Shown one piece after another: positions 18,257 through 27,601 of a stretch of 59,357 nucleotides of DNA. Origin of the DNA: a virus; IMG/VR virus record IMGVR_UViG_3300042486_000337, positions 1 to 59,357 of that record; one strand, 5' to 3'. Under the pieces are notes generated by a model that ran no database searches, was not told the DNA's origin, and was given only the letters and a program-made list of their open reading frames with translations. Within the stretch, counting starts at the first letter, position 1; each line of letters starts with the position of its first letter. The translations under genes and the position numbers were made by a program.

Positions 18257-20308
18257 ATGGCGGATTTATCTAATAGTTTTGACAGTGCAAAAAGTCAAAT
18301 AAGTTCTCTTAAGACTTATATTGAGACTTCAAATGCCGTAAAACAATTAAAAAAATCGGCAGGTAATTCTTTGACTCAATCTAAAGATGAATTGAACTCC
18401 TCTTTAGAGAGTATAACCAAAAACCAAAAAAGATATTTAAGAAATCAACCTACGTCATCAGACCAACTTTTAGAGTTGATTAATCTTACTAAAGGTAGTG
18501 GATTTGACACAGGGAAATATTTAAGGACCAAACTTTTAGAAGTTGCGGTAAAAATTGAACCAGAAATTGTAAAAATAATAAGTGAGTCGGCGGCTAAAGC
18601 GTTAGGATGTTCTCAAGAACAAACATTTAGGGGGTTTAATAAAATTGATTTAGAGTTAAATCCTTTACCTACTTTACCCGAAGGTACAGGTATATATGTA
18701 CCAATTCAATCTTTAGACTTAGCATCATTATTAAAAACACCTCTTGATAGTAAATTAGGTAAAATATCGTTTGAAAAAGATGTTCCTGAGGTTAACAATG
18801 GGATATACAAACCATATTTTGGACCAAAACCTTTTCCAATGAACAAAGAGTTAAAGGAAAGGTTAAATACAACAACTCAATCGTTCCAACAACAATATGG
18901 TAAATTTTATCAAGGTACTTCAGGACGACCTTTGTTTGATTTTGTTTATTCAGAAACTAATCAATTTAATGTTAAACAACCTTCTTATAGAGTTGCGTTA
19001 ATTAACGATGATATTAGTCCTAATAATGTTTTTAAATTTTTAAATGATTATTATTCCACCATAAAATTAATCGATAGTGTAAATATTACAGAAACTTTAA
19101 TAAATATTATTTCTGGTGCGATTAGTATACAGGCAGGTCAGAGTGCAGGACAAATAGGTGAAAATTCAAAATTTTTATTAATCCTTCAAAGAATATTAGG
19201 ACTTTGTTTTGATAGTAGGTCAGAAATTGATGTGAGTGGTGTTGCAAAAATTGCGGAATTAGATGGTGTTGATAACTCATTCTTTGAACTTACAGAAGTA
19301 GATTTAAGGAATATTGATGTAAGGATTAGTAACATTCAAAATGGTGTTATGGAGTTTGAAGATTGTGAAAATGTAAAATTACCTGTTGATTCTGAAACTT
19401 TAATTGATGAGTTAATTAAGTTTAGAAATACTCTTAGTGGTCAAACAACTGAACAACAAGTTAACAGTATTAATAATATTTTAGATACGTTATATCAGAA
19501 CCCTGAATGGAATAATGTATTACCATCAAATTTTAATGTTGAATTGGCTGTTAACCAAAACTTTCTAAAACAAATACCTTTAGCGGTTGCATCCGCAGTT
19601 TTAACGCCAAAAGTTTTATTTCCAATTTTTATTTTGATTCAAGTTGTTGAAAGTCAAGCAATCAATAACTATAACACCGCAGTTACAAATACGAATCCAA
19701 TTATACAATCGGGTAATACCGCGACCGGAGGTGTGAATAATACGGTGAACAATTCTGTTGATTTTTTAAAAGTTTTCAAAAGTTTTAATATAGAAGCGGT
19801 TTCAAGGATAGGGGCAGTCTTTTTAAGTGTGTTATTTGAAGAATTAAAACGAGACATAATAAATCTTTTATCTTCAATAATTTCGGAAGTCGTTATAAAT
19901 CAAAAATTAAAAAAATATCGAATAATATTAAGATTGATTAATATTTTAGCGATAATCAGTCAATTCGTTAGTGATTATCGTAAATGTAAATCATTAATTG
20001 ATAACATATTACAACTATTGAGGTTAATTTTTGGTAGGCCGGACGGGTCAGTACCATTACCATTACTTGTCTTATCCCAATATTTACCAGGTTATGACCC
20101 TGATAGAGCAACAATTAACACAATAGAGTTATTGCAGTCAGTCGGAGTTCCTACAGGACCATTACCTGATGGGTCACCAAATTTAATGACAATATATAAC
20201 TTAATGAGTAATCGAGGGGCTGATGAAGAAGAGACCGATAATGGTAAAACAGAAGGTGCCGTAATAACTCCAGCGGGTATTCTACCCGTTTTTAGTAAAA
20301 AAAGATAA
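18257..20308 (+). CDS. Large putative tail/baseplate-region virion protein
   Basis: A 683-residue protein. The N-terminus (1-70) is a helical Ser/Lys/Gln-rich region. The middle contains proline-rich turns (ELNPLPTLPEGTGIYVP, KPYFGPKPFPMN). The C-terminal third has long hydrophobic helices (about 430-460 and 535-600), including LAVASAVLTPKVLFPIFILIQVV. The C-terminus, GAVITPAGILPVFSKK, resembles ends of T4-like baseplate proteins. It is directly upstream of the gp5-like gene and of similar size to baseplate hub or wedge components, so a structural role is likely. Homology is not certain. Confidence 0.6.
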   Translation: MADLSNSFDSAKSQISSLKTYIETSNAVKQLKKSAGNSLTQSKDELNSSLESITKNQKRYLRNQPTSSDQLLELINLTKGSGFDTGKYLRTKLLEVAVKIEPEIVKIISESAAKALGCSQEQTFRGFNKIDLELNPLPTLPEGTGIYVPIQSLDLASLLKTPLDSKLGKISFEKDVPEVNNGIYKPYFGPKPFPMNKELKERLNTTTQSFQQQYGKFYQGTSGRPLFDFVYSETNQFNVKQPSYRVALINDDISPNNVFKFLNDYYSTIKLIDSVNITETLINIISGAISIQAGQSAGQIGENSKFLLILQRILGLCFDSRSEIDVSGVAKIAELDGVDNSFFELTEVDLRNIDVRISNIQNGVMEFEDCENVKLPVDSETLIDELIKFRNTLSGQTTEQQVNSINNILDTLYQNPEWNNVLPSNFNVELAVNQNFLKQIPLAVASAVLTPKVLFPIFILIQVVESQAINNYNTAVTNTNPIIQSGNTATGGVNNTVNNSVDFLKVFKSFNIEAVSRIGAVFLSVLFEELKRDIINLLSSIISEVVINQKLKKYRIILRLINILAIISQFVSDYRKCKSLIDNILQLLRLIFGRPDGSVPLPLLVLSQYLPGYDPDRATINTIELLQSVGVPTGPLPDGSPNLMTIYNLMSNRGADEEETDNGKTEGAVITPAGILPVFSKKR

Positions 20309-20309
20309 T

Positions 20310-20519
20310 ATGACTAATGAAAATTTTGAAAAGATTTTAGAAGAATTAACTAACATAAAAAATCAACCAAATAGTAAATTGGTTGAAATTATGGATGTTT
20401 TATCATCTGAATTTGATATCACAAAAACAAATATAATTAATATGACAGTTTATTTAGATAAACTTGAGGAGTTATATAATAAAACATTATCAGAATACGA
20501 ATTAAGAAACAATGGTTGA
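20310..20519 (+). CDS. Small helical protein of unknown function
   Basis: A 69-residue acidic helical protein (MTNENFEKILEELTNIKNQ, VYLDKLEELYNKTLSEYEL). It starts 1 base after the large tail-region protein and overlaps the gp5-like gene by 8 bases, so it is translated from the same transcript. It may be an assembly factor for the neighbouring tail proteins; this rests only on position. Confidence 0.65.
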   Translation: MTNENFEKILEELTNIKNQPNSKLVEIMDVLSSEFDITKTNIINMTVYLDKLEELYNKTLSEYELRNNG

Positions 20520-22065
20520 TAATACAATACTTTTTCAGGCGGTTGTTCTTGACAATGAAGACCCTATGATGTTAGGTCGAGTTAGAGCAAGATTTTTAAA
20601 CCCTTCAACGGAAACGGGAAGTTATGAAGATATTCTTGCGTCAATTCAAAACCCAATATGGAATGAAGAGAGAGATAAATGGACGGCGAGAGACCCTTTT
20701 ATTTTTACCCCATTATTACCTTATTTCATATATCAAGTTCCAAAAGTTAATGAATTTATTCAATTAATTTACTTAAATAAGGATTTTAAGTTTCAGAACC
20801 AATATTACATACAAACTAACTTTTCAACACCTACCGCAACAAGATTTGAATATTTCCAAGGTGGAAACAAATTTACAGGATTAGGGACTCAATTTATGTC
20901 TCCAAAACCGTTAAAAAATCAAGATGGTACATATACCGATTCTGCGATACATAAAGGAGTGTTTCCAGAACCCGGTGATAATTCATTACTAGGTAGAGGT
21001 AGTTCGGATGTTGTTGTAAAACAAGATGAGGTATTAATTAGGTCCGGTAAATTTAAAGGCCCGACTTTAGAACCTAATGTTGTTCCATCGGCAAACTCAA
21101 GACGAGGTTTTTTACAGTTATCTCGTTTTAATTCATCAAAAGTCAAAACACCCGATAAGATTATCACCGAATTTAATGAACAGGTGGTTTTAATTAATTA
21201 TTTGATTGAATGGACTATCACAAACCCTGAAAATACTCAAAATAAATTTGCGGGGTCAGTATATCTTTATAAATTAAAAAACGACATTTCAACAAATTCC
21301 AAAAATTTGACGATTGGTTCTGTAGTTAATGAAAACTTAAAATCTCTCATTGCCACCGAAAGTTTTAATTTATTATCCAAAGAAGATGTGGTATTATTTA
21401 TTAATAATTTTATTAGAACGTGTAATAATACCAACAAAACCAAAACAGGTATTGTATTATTTACAGATTCTAATACTAAATTCCCAATTTTTTATAGACC
21501 AAATAATTTAACGTACAATATCTTAAAATCTTCAATCCCAACAACAGGAACGACACTTCAATCTACCACCACATATAAAAATGTATCGGACATTTATAAC
21601 CAAATTAAATTAAGTCCCACACTTAAACAAGGTGGATATGGTTTAATTTACGCACAAGATAAAGTAGGAACACCATTTGACTTAAAATCTACAAAGGTTC
21701 CCCAATCATCCTATTTGAAAGAAGATTCTACTTATGGTGCGTTAGGTAGTGATTATTTGTTTTTGTTATCCCATAATTCACAAATACCGGGTAAAGGAAA
21801 AATTAATTTTGACGATACTTTATATGGGATTAGTTTAGATAAATTTGTTGATGAGATACTTCCAAAAACATCAAGTTTAGTGAGAGGTGAAGAACTTTTA
21901 GATTTAATTAATTTGATAGTGAGGTTTCTTTTAAGTCATACTCATGCGTACCCTGGGTTGGCACCAGTGTCAATAACACAAGATGGTTCAAATGTTCAAG
22001 ACATACTTACTGAACTACAAAACGCCTCAACAAAAATTCTTAATCGCAATATTCGACTTAATTGA
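20512..22065 (+). CDS. 5: gp5-like baseplate hub protein (OB-fold)
   Basis: A 517-residue protein whose N-terminus, FQAVVLDNEDPMMLGRVRARFL, is the OB-fold of T4 gp5/VgrG-type baseplate proteins ('V.D..DP...GRVRV...'). It is followed by W..RDPFIFTPLLPYF and VPKVNEFIQLIYL, matching the 'D.. .P..P......P..GE.V.V.F' pattern. The C-terminus contains FLLSHTHAYPGLAPVSI, the usual end segment before the needle. No lysozyme domain is visible between them, unlike T4 gp5, so peptidoglycan cleavage may be by another protein. It is expected at the centre of the baseplate. Confidence 0.75.
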   Translation: MVDNTILFQAVVLDNEDPMMLGRVRARFLNPSTETGSYEDILASIQNPIWNEERDKWTARDPFIFTPLLPYFIYQVPKVNEFIQLIYLNKDFKFQNQYYIQTNFSTPTATRFEYFQGGNKFTGLGTQFMSPKPLKNQDGTYTDSAIHKGVFPEPGDNSLLGRGSSDVVVKQDEVLIRSGKFKGPTLEPNVVPSANSRRGFLQLSRFNSSKVKTPDKIITEFNEQVVLINYLIEWTITNPENTQNKFAGSVYLYKLKNDISTNSKNLTIGSVVNENLKSLIATESFNLLSKEDVVLFINNFIRTCNNTNKTKTGIVLFTDSNTKFPIFYRPNNLTYNILKSSIPTTGTTLQSTTTYKNVSDIYNQIKLSPTLKQGGYGLIYAQDKVGTPFDLKSTKVPQSSYLKEDSTYGALGSDYLFLLSHNSQIPGKGKINFDDTLYGISLDKFVDEILPKTSSLVRGEELLDLINLIVRFLLSHTHAYPGLAPVSITQDGSNVQDILTELQNASTKILNRNIRLN

Positions 22066-22084
22066 TATTTATAAATAAAAATTA

Positions 22085-23602
22085 ATGTCAATATTAAGGT
22101 CTTACATAAATAAGAATAATACAATTACATCAAATTCTTATACCAATACAGGTAGAAACCCTGTTATTGAACTGAATTTTGGGGATGCTAGTACCATTAC
22201 CCGAAATTTTGGATTTACGCGATTTATTTTCGATTTAGATTTAGAATTATTACGAGAAAATATTTCATCAGGAATTATTTCTACAGGATGTACCACAGGA
22301 ATGACACATAGTCTGTTTATGACAAATACATCCTCATTTGATAATGAGTTGTTAAATACTGTGATGTCAAATGAAAGAAGACGAGCAACATCATTTGATT
22401 TGATTTTATTTCGAATCCCAAAAACTTCAGGTTCAACAGGAAACCCCCAATTTTGGGATGAAGGTGTCGGATACGATTATGCCGATTTTAACGTAAGTCA
22501 AAGTACTCCCGCCGGAAACTCAACACCTTTAACTTATGTTGATAGTAGGTCATTTTCCACTCGACCATCCAATTGGTTTCAAACAACAACAATCAGTGAT
22601 TGGTCTCAAGAAGGTCTATACAATAATAAAAATGAGGGGGTAGTTAATTATTCGGAATTAACCATAATCGCAAGACAACATTTCGAATTGGGGAATGAAG
22701 ACCTTGAAATGGATATGACGGAGGAGATTAACGGAATCTTAAACGGAACCATAACCGGAGTTACAGGATGGGGAATTGCATATCTACCCCAAATAGAAAA
22801 TATTACGGGTTTAACCGATAGTTATAGTGTTGCATTCTTTTCAAGACACACACAAACATTTTATCAACCATTTTTACAAACAACTTATGATGATTTAATA
22901 AAGGATGATAGAAACTTATTTCTAAAAAACCAACAAAACAAATTATACTTATATGTTTACCAAAATGGTGATTTTGTAAACTTAGATGCTGACCCGGTTG
23001 TTAGAATTGAAGACCGGAATGGTGATGCGGTTTCAGGAATGACAACATTACAAACTTGTTTAAAAACAAAAGGAATTTATGAAGTAATCGTTCCTAACGG
23101 ATTTTCGGGTTCTCCAACTCCTTGTGTATTTTATGACATTTGGTCAGGGTTAACAATTAACGGACAATCACTTCCAAACGTGACAAATCAATTCACACTA
23201 CAACAATATACCGCAGGAATACAAATTGGTTCCAAATCAAAAGAACCGTCAAAATTTGGTTTTGATTTCTATGGTATATTACAAGATGAACAAATCCTTA
23301 ATACTGATATTAGAAAGGTTGGTGTTACAATTAAAAAGGCATATACAGGACAAGTTCCTTTGGAAAATGTTTCAGCGTTCTATAGAGTGTTCGTAAAAGA
23401 AGGAACTACTGAAGTTTTAGTTCAAGATTGGACGCCAATCAATAGAACTCCAAATGAATATTATTTCATATTTGATATGAGAGACAAAATACCTAATCAA
23501 TATTATGTTGATATTCAGGTGAATACTTCAGGGGAGAAAGATACTTATAAGAGACAATTGACATTTAGTGTCGTTAATAAAAAACAAAATTATACAACAT
23601 AA
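22085..23602 (+). CDS. Putative virion structural protein (beta-rich)
   Basis: A 505-residue beta-rich protein with many Thr, Ser and aromatic residues (SILRSYINKNNTITSNSYTN, NFGDASTITRNFGFTRFIFDLDL). Several sections look like Ig-like or jelly-roll modules, for example VRIEDRNGDAVSGMTTLQ...KTKGIYEVIVP near residues 300-340 and a repeat-like IRKVGVTIKKAYTGQVPLENVSAFYRVFV. It follows the gp5-like gene, with TATTTATA at 22066-22073, 11 bases upstream of the ATG. It is probably a tail or fibre-connecting protein; no named family is recognised. Confidence 0.6.
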   Translation: MSILRSYINKNNTITSNSYTNTGRNPVIELNFGDASTITRNFGFTRFIFDLDLELLRENISSGIISTGCTTGMTHSLFMTNTSSFDNELLNTVMSNERRRATSFDLILFRIPKTSGSTGNPQFWDEGVGYDYADFNVSQSTPAGNSTPLTYVDSRSFSTRPSNWFQTTTISDWSQEGLYNNKNEGVVNYSELTIIARQHFELGNEDLEMDMTEEINGILNGTITGVTGWGIAYLPQIENITGLTDSYSVAFFSRHTQTFYQPFLQTTYDDLIKDDRNLFLKNQQNKLYLYVYQNGDFVNLDADPVVRIEDRNGDAVSGMTTLQTCLKTKGIYEVIVPNGFSGSPTPCVFYDIWSGLTINGQSLPNVTNQFTLQQYTAGIQIGSKSKEPSKFGFDFYGILQDEQILNTDIRKVGVTIKKAYTGQVPLENVSAFYRVFVKEGTTEVLVQDWTPINRTPNEYYFIFDMRDKIPNQYYVDIQVNTSGEKDTYKRQLTFSVVNKKQNYTT

Positions 23603-23603
23603 T

Positions 23604-24068
23604 ATGAAAAAAGTAGTAAAATTGACTGAGTCAGATTTAAACAGAATCGTAAAAAAAGTTCTTAACGAACAAGAGGTTGAAAATGCAAATTATATGTTCT
23701 TTTCAAATTTACAACAAATGAAAAGACAAATTGAAATGATGTTAGATATGGACCCTGAAGAAATAAACAGAATTATCCAAAATGGGCACGATTGGGCTGA
23801 CGACCATATTTCAGAGGCCAAAACAAATATGGACCAAGTATTTGATTTCTTAAAAAATGAAATGGAATATGAAGAGGCGGAATATGAAAATATTTATGAA
23901 GGTAAAAAAAAAGCGGGTACAAAACTTTGTTCAAGAGGTTTAGCAGCCGCTAAGGGTAAATTTAAAGTTCACCCCTCGGCTTATAGTAATGCTTACGGCG
24001 TACAGGTATGTCAAGGAACAAAACCAGGGTTAGATGGTAAAAAAAGTTGTTCACCACCTTACTGTTAA
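23604..24068 (+). CDS. Small protein with capsid-targeting-like N-terminal peptide
   Basis: A 154-residue protein. I chose the ATG at 23604, because it yields the N-terminus MKKVVKLTESDL...IVKKVLNEQ shared with the genes at 26572 and 48494; the earlier ATG at 23568 lies within the upstream gene. The peptide ends in VLNE, an L-x-E site like those cut by T4 gp21 protease. The middle is acidic and helical (MLDMDPEEINRII). The C-terminal 55 residues, LCSRGLAAAKGKFKVHPSAY...VCQGTKPGLDGKKS, form a Cys-containing basic module that I have seen in many uncultured-phage proteins, of unknown function. Confidence 0.72.
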   Translation: MKKVVKLTESDLNRIVKKVLNEQEVENANYMFFSNLQQMKRQIEMMLDMDPEEINRIIQNGHDWADDHISEAKTNMDQVFDFLKNEMEYEEAEYENIYEGKKKAGTKLCSRGLAAAKGKFKVHPSAYSNAYGVQVCQGTKPGLDGKKSCSPPYC

Positions 24069-24137
24069 TTTTTAAAAAATATTTTTTATTTTTGTTTTTT
24101 TTTGTTTATCATTATGAAAAACTAATTCATAAGTATT

Positions 24138-24542
24138 ATGGTAAACTTATTACACAAATTAAAAAGGAAAGTTCAAAAGAAATACATCTCATTAGCGAGA
24201 ACGGTACAATTCCAAAACAATCAAAAAACAATATATGAATCTGAATGTATTTCAATTTGTAAAAAATTGATTATTAAAGAGAATTCTACACTTATGTCAA
24301 CACCAATTTCTAATAAGAAATATATTAGAAATGATGAAAATGACATATTTGTAATTTTGGATTCAAACCATGTCCAAGTAATTAATCACATTTATTCTTA
24401 CAATGTTCTATTAAGTGATAAGTCTTGGGACTTCTTAACAAGTTATTTTAATAATGAGGTTGAAAGACGAAGAATTGAATTTGAAAAAGAGATAACATCA
24501 AACATCCAACATTCATTAAAAAACATCTTAACTAAATTATAA
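24138..24542 (+). CDS. Hypothetical basic protein
   Basis: A 134-residue protein beginning MVNLLHKLKRKVQKKYISLAR, basic at the N-terminus, with a beta-rich centre (NDIFVILDSNHVQVINHIYSY) and a helical C-terminus (EVERRRIEFEKEITSNIQHSL). Its TAATG junction overlaps the next gene. No family recognised. Base composition and codon use look like the neighbours. Confidence 0.6.
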   Translation: MVNLLHKLKRKVQKKYISLARTVQFQNNQKTIYESECISICKKLIIKENSTLMSTPISNKKYIRNDENDIFVILDSNHVQVINHIYSYNVLLSDKSWDFLTSYFNNEVERRRIEFEKEITSNIQHSLKNILTKL

Positions 24543-24916
24543 TGAGAAATAAAGCATTCAAAAATACATTATATGGAGGAATATTAATGATTGTGGTGGT
24601 CGTTTCATTACTTGCCTCCTTGATGTTTAACATTTACAATTATGTTAGACCGAAAGTAAGTAATTTTATAAAGAGTGGTGAAACTCAACAACAAGATAGT
24701 GTTTATGAAGTTACATCAACATTAATTCTTGAACCTGAAACGCCAAAATTTGAGGTTATTGAAAAATATCCTGAAATTGATAGTCATCAAAAAATTCCCG
24801 TTAAAAAAATAATTGAAGATAAACCTAAAAAATCTATTAAAGTAGATGCACCTAAAGATACCATATCTTCAATCAGAGAGGTTAAAGTTAGGATGGTGAT
24901 AGATACTTCCGATTAA
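24542..24916 (+). CDS. Single-pass membrane protein
   Basis: A 124-residue protein with one hydrophobic segment at about residues 12-32 (YGGILMIVVVVSLLASLMFNIY) after a short basic N-terminus, predicting an N-in, C-out inner-membrane protein. The outside part is Pro/Lys/Glu-rich and disordered, resembling TonB or spanin-like linkers (EPETPKFEVIEKYPEID, KKIIEDKPKKSIKV). A spanin-like or envelope role is possible; there is no direct evidence. It is convergent with the next gene, the two ends overlapping by 4 bases. Confidence 0.6.
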   Translation: MRNKAFKNTLYGGILMIVVVVSLLASLMFNIYNYVRPKVSNFIKSGETQQQDSVYEVTSTLILEPETPKFEVIEKYPEIDSHQKIPVKKIIEDKPKKSIKVDAPKDTISSIREVKVRMVIDTSD

Positions 24917-25353
24917 GAGTTTTTTACCTCATTTAAGACCTGTAGAATAATTTCTCGTAGAGATTCGTTCTTTGGTTTATAACTAGTCATTTTAGGTTTG
25001 TTACCTGTTCCCGATTTAGGGTTTGATTTTTCGGCCTTTCTTTTTTGTTGACAAGCACTTTTTTTTTCGGAATCTGTCATCTTACCTGCAACTCCAGCCG
25101 CACGACATTTAGGGTATCCTTTATCTTTTGCTTCAGGTCTACCACAAGGTGGATGTTTACCATCAACCTTACGACAAATATTAACCCAAGGGCCTTTTGG
25201 TTGTTTACTACCTTTTGGTTTTTTCTTCGTTCCAAACCATACCGCCAAATCTTCTTTTAATAGTTCGGTTATTTGATGAGTAATTTCATCTGGGGAACCT
25301 ACATTGACAACATTATCTGAATCAATAACTTCACTAATTCTATTTCTTTCCAT
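24913..25353 (-). CDS. DUF5872-like basic Cys-containing protein
   Basis: A 146-residue minus-strand protein. After an acidic first 35 residues comes VWFGTKKKPKGSKQPKGPWVNIC, then CGRPEAKDKGYPKC and MTDSEKKSACQQKRKAEKSNPKSGTGNKP (in pieces), the arrangement of the DUF5872-type proteins found in many phages and large viruses. The C-terminus, SLREIILQVLNEVKNS, repeats the amphipathic helix plus L-N-E seen at the N-termini of other proteins in this window. It may be a DNA-binding or packaged protein, given its strong positive charge. Confidence 0.65.
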   Translation of the reverse strand: MERNRISEVIDSDNVVNVGSPDEITHQITELLKEDLAVWFGTKKKPKGSKQPKGPWVNICRKVDGKHPPCGRPEAKDKGYPKCRAAGVAGKMTDSEKKSACQQKRKAEKSNPKSGTGNKPKMTSYKPKNESLREIILQVLNEVKNS

Positions 25354-25384
25354 ATACTTACTATAAATATATTGACATTACATT

Positions 25385-25591
25385 ATGGAAGAAGAAAAAC
25401 AACCCATCGCATACCTTTTTGAAGAGGTTGCACTTTACAAACCTGAAGACCTTGAAAACTTAATAGATAACTTAACAGATGAACAGGCGAAGTTTATGAT
25501 AATACGGGCCGTTCAAATGGCGTATAAACATGGGATATTCTCTTTAACCGAATCGGAAATTATTTCAAAATCTTTAAGAAGATTAAAATAA
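25385..25591 (+). CDS. Small helical protein of unknown function
   Basis: A 68-residue protein, acidic and helical (AYLFEEVALYKPEDLENLIDNL, KFMIIRAVQMAYKHGIFSL). It is preceded by TATAAATA at 25362-25369 and followed within 10 bases by a strong hairpin terminator. No family recognised. Confidence 0.62.
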   Translation: MEEEKQPIAYLFEEVALYKPEDLENLIDNLTDEQAKFMIIRAVQMAYKHGIFSLTESEIISKSLRRLK

Positions 25592-25596
25592 AAAAA

Positions 25597-25620
25597 AAGA
25601 GTCTCACGGGACTCTTTTTT
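25597..25620. terminator. Bidirectional hairpin terminator
   Basis: AAAGAGTC / GACTCTTT forms a perfect stem around TCACGG, with A-runs on one side and T-runs on the other. It lies between convergent genes ending at 25591 (plus) and 25627 (minus) and can serve both. Confidence 0.85.
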
Positions 25621-25626
25621 TATTTA

Positions 25627-26409
25627 TTATATTTCATTACCACAAGAAGGACAAAATTTCCATTTGAATTTAACTGATTTACCACACTCGGTACAATATT
25701 GTCGAATTTCATTTGATTCAACATTCTTATTACTCACAGGTAAAATTTTGAACTTAACCTTATGTGATGTGAAATAATTAAAATTTTCAAATGTGTTTGT
25801 AAAAGTTTGTTCGGATTTTCCTCCTTTCTCAACTCTACCGGTTTCAATAGACCTTTTATTTGGTCCCGTCGGAGTAGTATTACCAAAATTTAATGTTGAA
25901 TTTGCATTAGTATTATACGAAACCGATGATAAACTAGTTGTCCAAGTCATATCACCATAATATGGTGAATTTGTTAAGTTTGGATTACCCGGTCTATTTT
26001 CCAATGTTGTTGTTACATTACCATTTAAGTTTAAATACCCCCCATATGATGAAAATACTTGTTCATCATAAAATTCAACTTGAACATCCCCATTTAACTC
26101 AATTGCTTCCCGATTTTCGGAAGTATTTTTAACATCATAGGTATTGAACTCAAATTTATTATTTGAGTCAAGGAAACGTTCCAAAAACACCCTTTGACCC
26201 GGACGAACGACAATACCATTAGATGATATGTATTCACCATTCAATTTGATTTTACAGAGAACCGATTTTTGGGTTGGATTATGAATTTCGAATTCGAAAT
26301 TGTCTTTATCGTTAAGGAATACGATATGACCATTATAGACTTTAAGACGCGACTTTTTCTTTGTGATATGGGCAGTCGGTTTACCCACCTGTTTTGTTGT
26401 GTAATTCAT
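25627..26409 (-). CDS. Beta-rich protein with C-terminal zinc ribbon
   Basis: A 260-residue minus-strand protein. Residues 1-120 are beta-rich (LKVYNGHIVFLNDKDNFEFEIHN, GIVVRPGQRVFLERFL). A Gly/Asn/Thr-rich low-complexity segment follows (about 130-200). The C-terminus, YCTECGKSVKFKWKFCPSCGN, is a CxxC...CxxC zinc ribbon. The N-terminal part resembles small bacterial beta-sandwich proteins, but I cannot name it. The folded GC-rich stretch at 26430-26500 would form its 5' leader. Confidence 0.6.
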   Translation of the reverse strand: MNYTTKQVGKPTAHITKKKSRLKVYNGHIVFLNDKDNFEFEIHNPTQKSVLCKIKLNGEYISSNGIVVRPGQRVFLERFLDSNNKFEFNTYDVKNTSENREAIELNGDVQVEFYDEQVFSSYGGYLNLNGNVTTTLENRPGNPNLTNSPYYGDMTWTTSLSSVSYNTNANSTLNFGNTTPTGPNKRSIETGRVEKGGKSEQTFTNTFENFNYFTSHKVKFKILPVSNKNVESNEIRQYCTECGKSVKFKWKFCPSCGNEI

Positions 26410-26429
26410 TTCTTTAAATTTTACAATAG

Positions 26430-26505
26430 TTAATGACTATGTTACCAATACCTTCGTGTCCGTGAATACTCTACAGCTCGTTATGGCTGGGGACTGATAA
26501 ACTAA
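26430..26505 (-). promoter_or_regulatory. GC-rich folded leader upstream of the zinc-ribbon gene
   Basis: Between the genes starting at 26409 (minus) and 26572 (plus) is a short stretch clearly richer in G and C than its surroundings. On the minus strand it forms CAGC...GCTG and TTC-GTG type hairpins and is followed by GGTATTGGTAACATAGTC before the ATG. It does not match a riboswitch class I know. It could be a leader regulating the minus-strand gene, or a remnant of an RNA gene. Confidence 0.3.
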
Positions 26506-26571
26506 AATCTATTTATAAATATATGATAGAGTTATTTTAGATAAATAAGATATTTATATAAAAAACCAAAA

Positions 26572-27138
26572 ATGAAAAAAGTAATACGTTTAAGTGAAAA
26601 TGACTTAATTAATATCGTTAAAAGAATTGTTAATGAGCAAGTTAGTGATGAATATTTGGATAGAAATTACAATACATCACAAAATTATTTAACGCAAAAA
26701 CCGACAGGAGAGGGTAATAAGAATAAGTTTAAAGTCATAACCCCTAAAAAATTACCGGAATATATGAAATGGTATCCTTCGGGTAATTACGTACAAATTC
26801 AAGATTTTATGCAAAAACAATATGGTAATTCACCTGGTTTATCTAAAGAACAATTATTAAAAGTTAAATCACCGAATTATGTTTTATTTCAACAATTTTT
26901 AAATACAGTTAACGCCGGATTATGGGTTGCCGCAAAATTAAACATGAATGGTAAAAAATTTATACAAGATTATAACTTAAGTAATTTAAATAGAGAAAAT
27001 AGTGGATTCTATGTTACAAAAGACTTTTTAAAACTATTTGAGGAAAATTTACCTAAAATAGGTAGAGAACCAATACTTAAACAATTTATTGCCAAAGTTA
27101 TTGATGACAGACTAAGACAAGTTGGAACTTATGGTTAA
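26572..27138 (+). CDS. Protein with capsid-targeting-like N-terminal peptide
   Basis: A 188-residue protein with the N-terminus MKKVIRLSENDL...IVKRIVNEQ, nearly the same as in the 23604 gene and ending in a V-N-E site. The rest (QKPTGEGNKNKFKVITPKKL..., GLWVAAKLNMNGKKFIQDYNL) is basic and helical without a recognised domain. TATTTATA at 26551-26558 lies 13 bases before the start. It is convergent with the next gene (4-base overlap). A co-packaged internal head protein is my preferred reading. Confidence 0.65.
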   Translation: MKKVIRLSENDLINIVKRIVNEQVSDEYLDRNYNTSQNYLTQKPTGEGNKNKFKVITPKKLPEYMKWYPSGNYVQIQDFMQKQYGNSPGLSKEQLLKVKSPNYVLFQQFLNTVNAGLWVAAKLNMNGKKFIQDYNLSNLNRENSGFYVTKDFLKLFEENLPKIGREPILKQFIAKVIDDRLRQVGTYG

Positions 27139-27563
27139 GGTATCACAAGATTAGTCGGATAACCAAAAGAACATAATTGAGATACCATATTTTCAAGTGT
27201 TGTTATTAAAACAGTGTCAAATAAAGTATCTTTCTCTTTATATATTGCAACTTTCCAAATCTTTCCACCTTTGGTTAAATAACTTAAGTATATCCATTTT
27301 TCTTCGTTATTTTGTCTATACTCAATTAAAGTAGCATCAGTACCATTTATACTAACTTTTTTTGATTTAGTATCAATCACCCATTTTGTTTTAACGGATT
27401 TAATATCCAAATATTCAATTAATTTTAAGTCTTCTAAACTACCAAATGATGTTTCTATTGGAGCCTTAAACCATTGAGTACTATCTAATTCAAATGTAAT
27501 TACTTGAGAAAATGAAACTGACGTTACAAATAAAAACAGGACGATTGAAATTATCTTTTTCAT
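27135..27563 (-). CDS. Exported small protein, paralog of the next gene
   Basis: A 142-residue protein with a signal peptide (MKKIISIVLFLFVTSVSFSQ; cleavage likely before or after Gln20), the SFSQ end being typical of Bacteroidetes secreted proteins. The mature part is beta-rich (VITFELDSTQWFKAP, YLDIKSVKTKWVIDTKSKKVSING) and ends FGYPTNLVIP. It shares VITFELD, a central W.ID stretch and the FGYP.NL end with the gene at 27602, so the two are tandem duplicates. The products should reach the periplasm or outside; function unknown. Confidence 0.68.
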   Translation of the reverse strand: MKKIISIVLFLFVTSVSFSQVITFELDSTQWFKAPIETSFGSLEDLKLIEYLDIKSVKTKWVIDTKSKKVSINGTDATLIEYRQNNEEKWIYLSYLTKGGKIWKVAIYKEKDTLFDTVLITTLENMVSQLCSFGYPTNLVIP

Positions 27564-27601
27564 ATATATAATAAATTTAGAGTTTAGAATTTTTTTTTAA
27601 T

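Noticed and set aside
20512-22065. Lysozyme domain in the gp5-like protein
   Set aside because: No lysozyme catalytic pattern seen between the OB-fold and the C-terminal segment.
24047-24238. Plus-strand frame with a hydrophobic start after the 23604 gene
   Set aside because: Its hydrophobic part comes from a T-rich intergenic stretch, and it overlaps the better-supported gene at 24138 in another frame.
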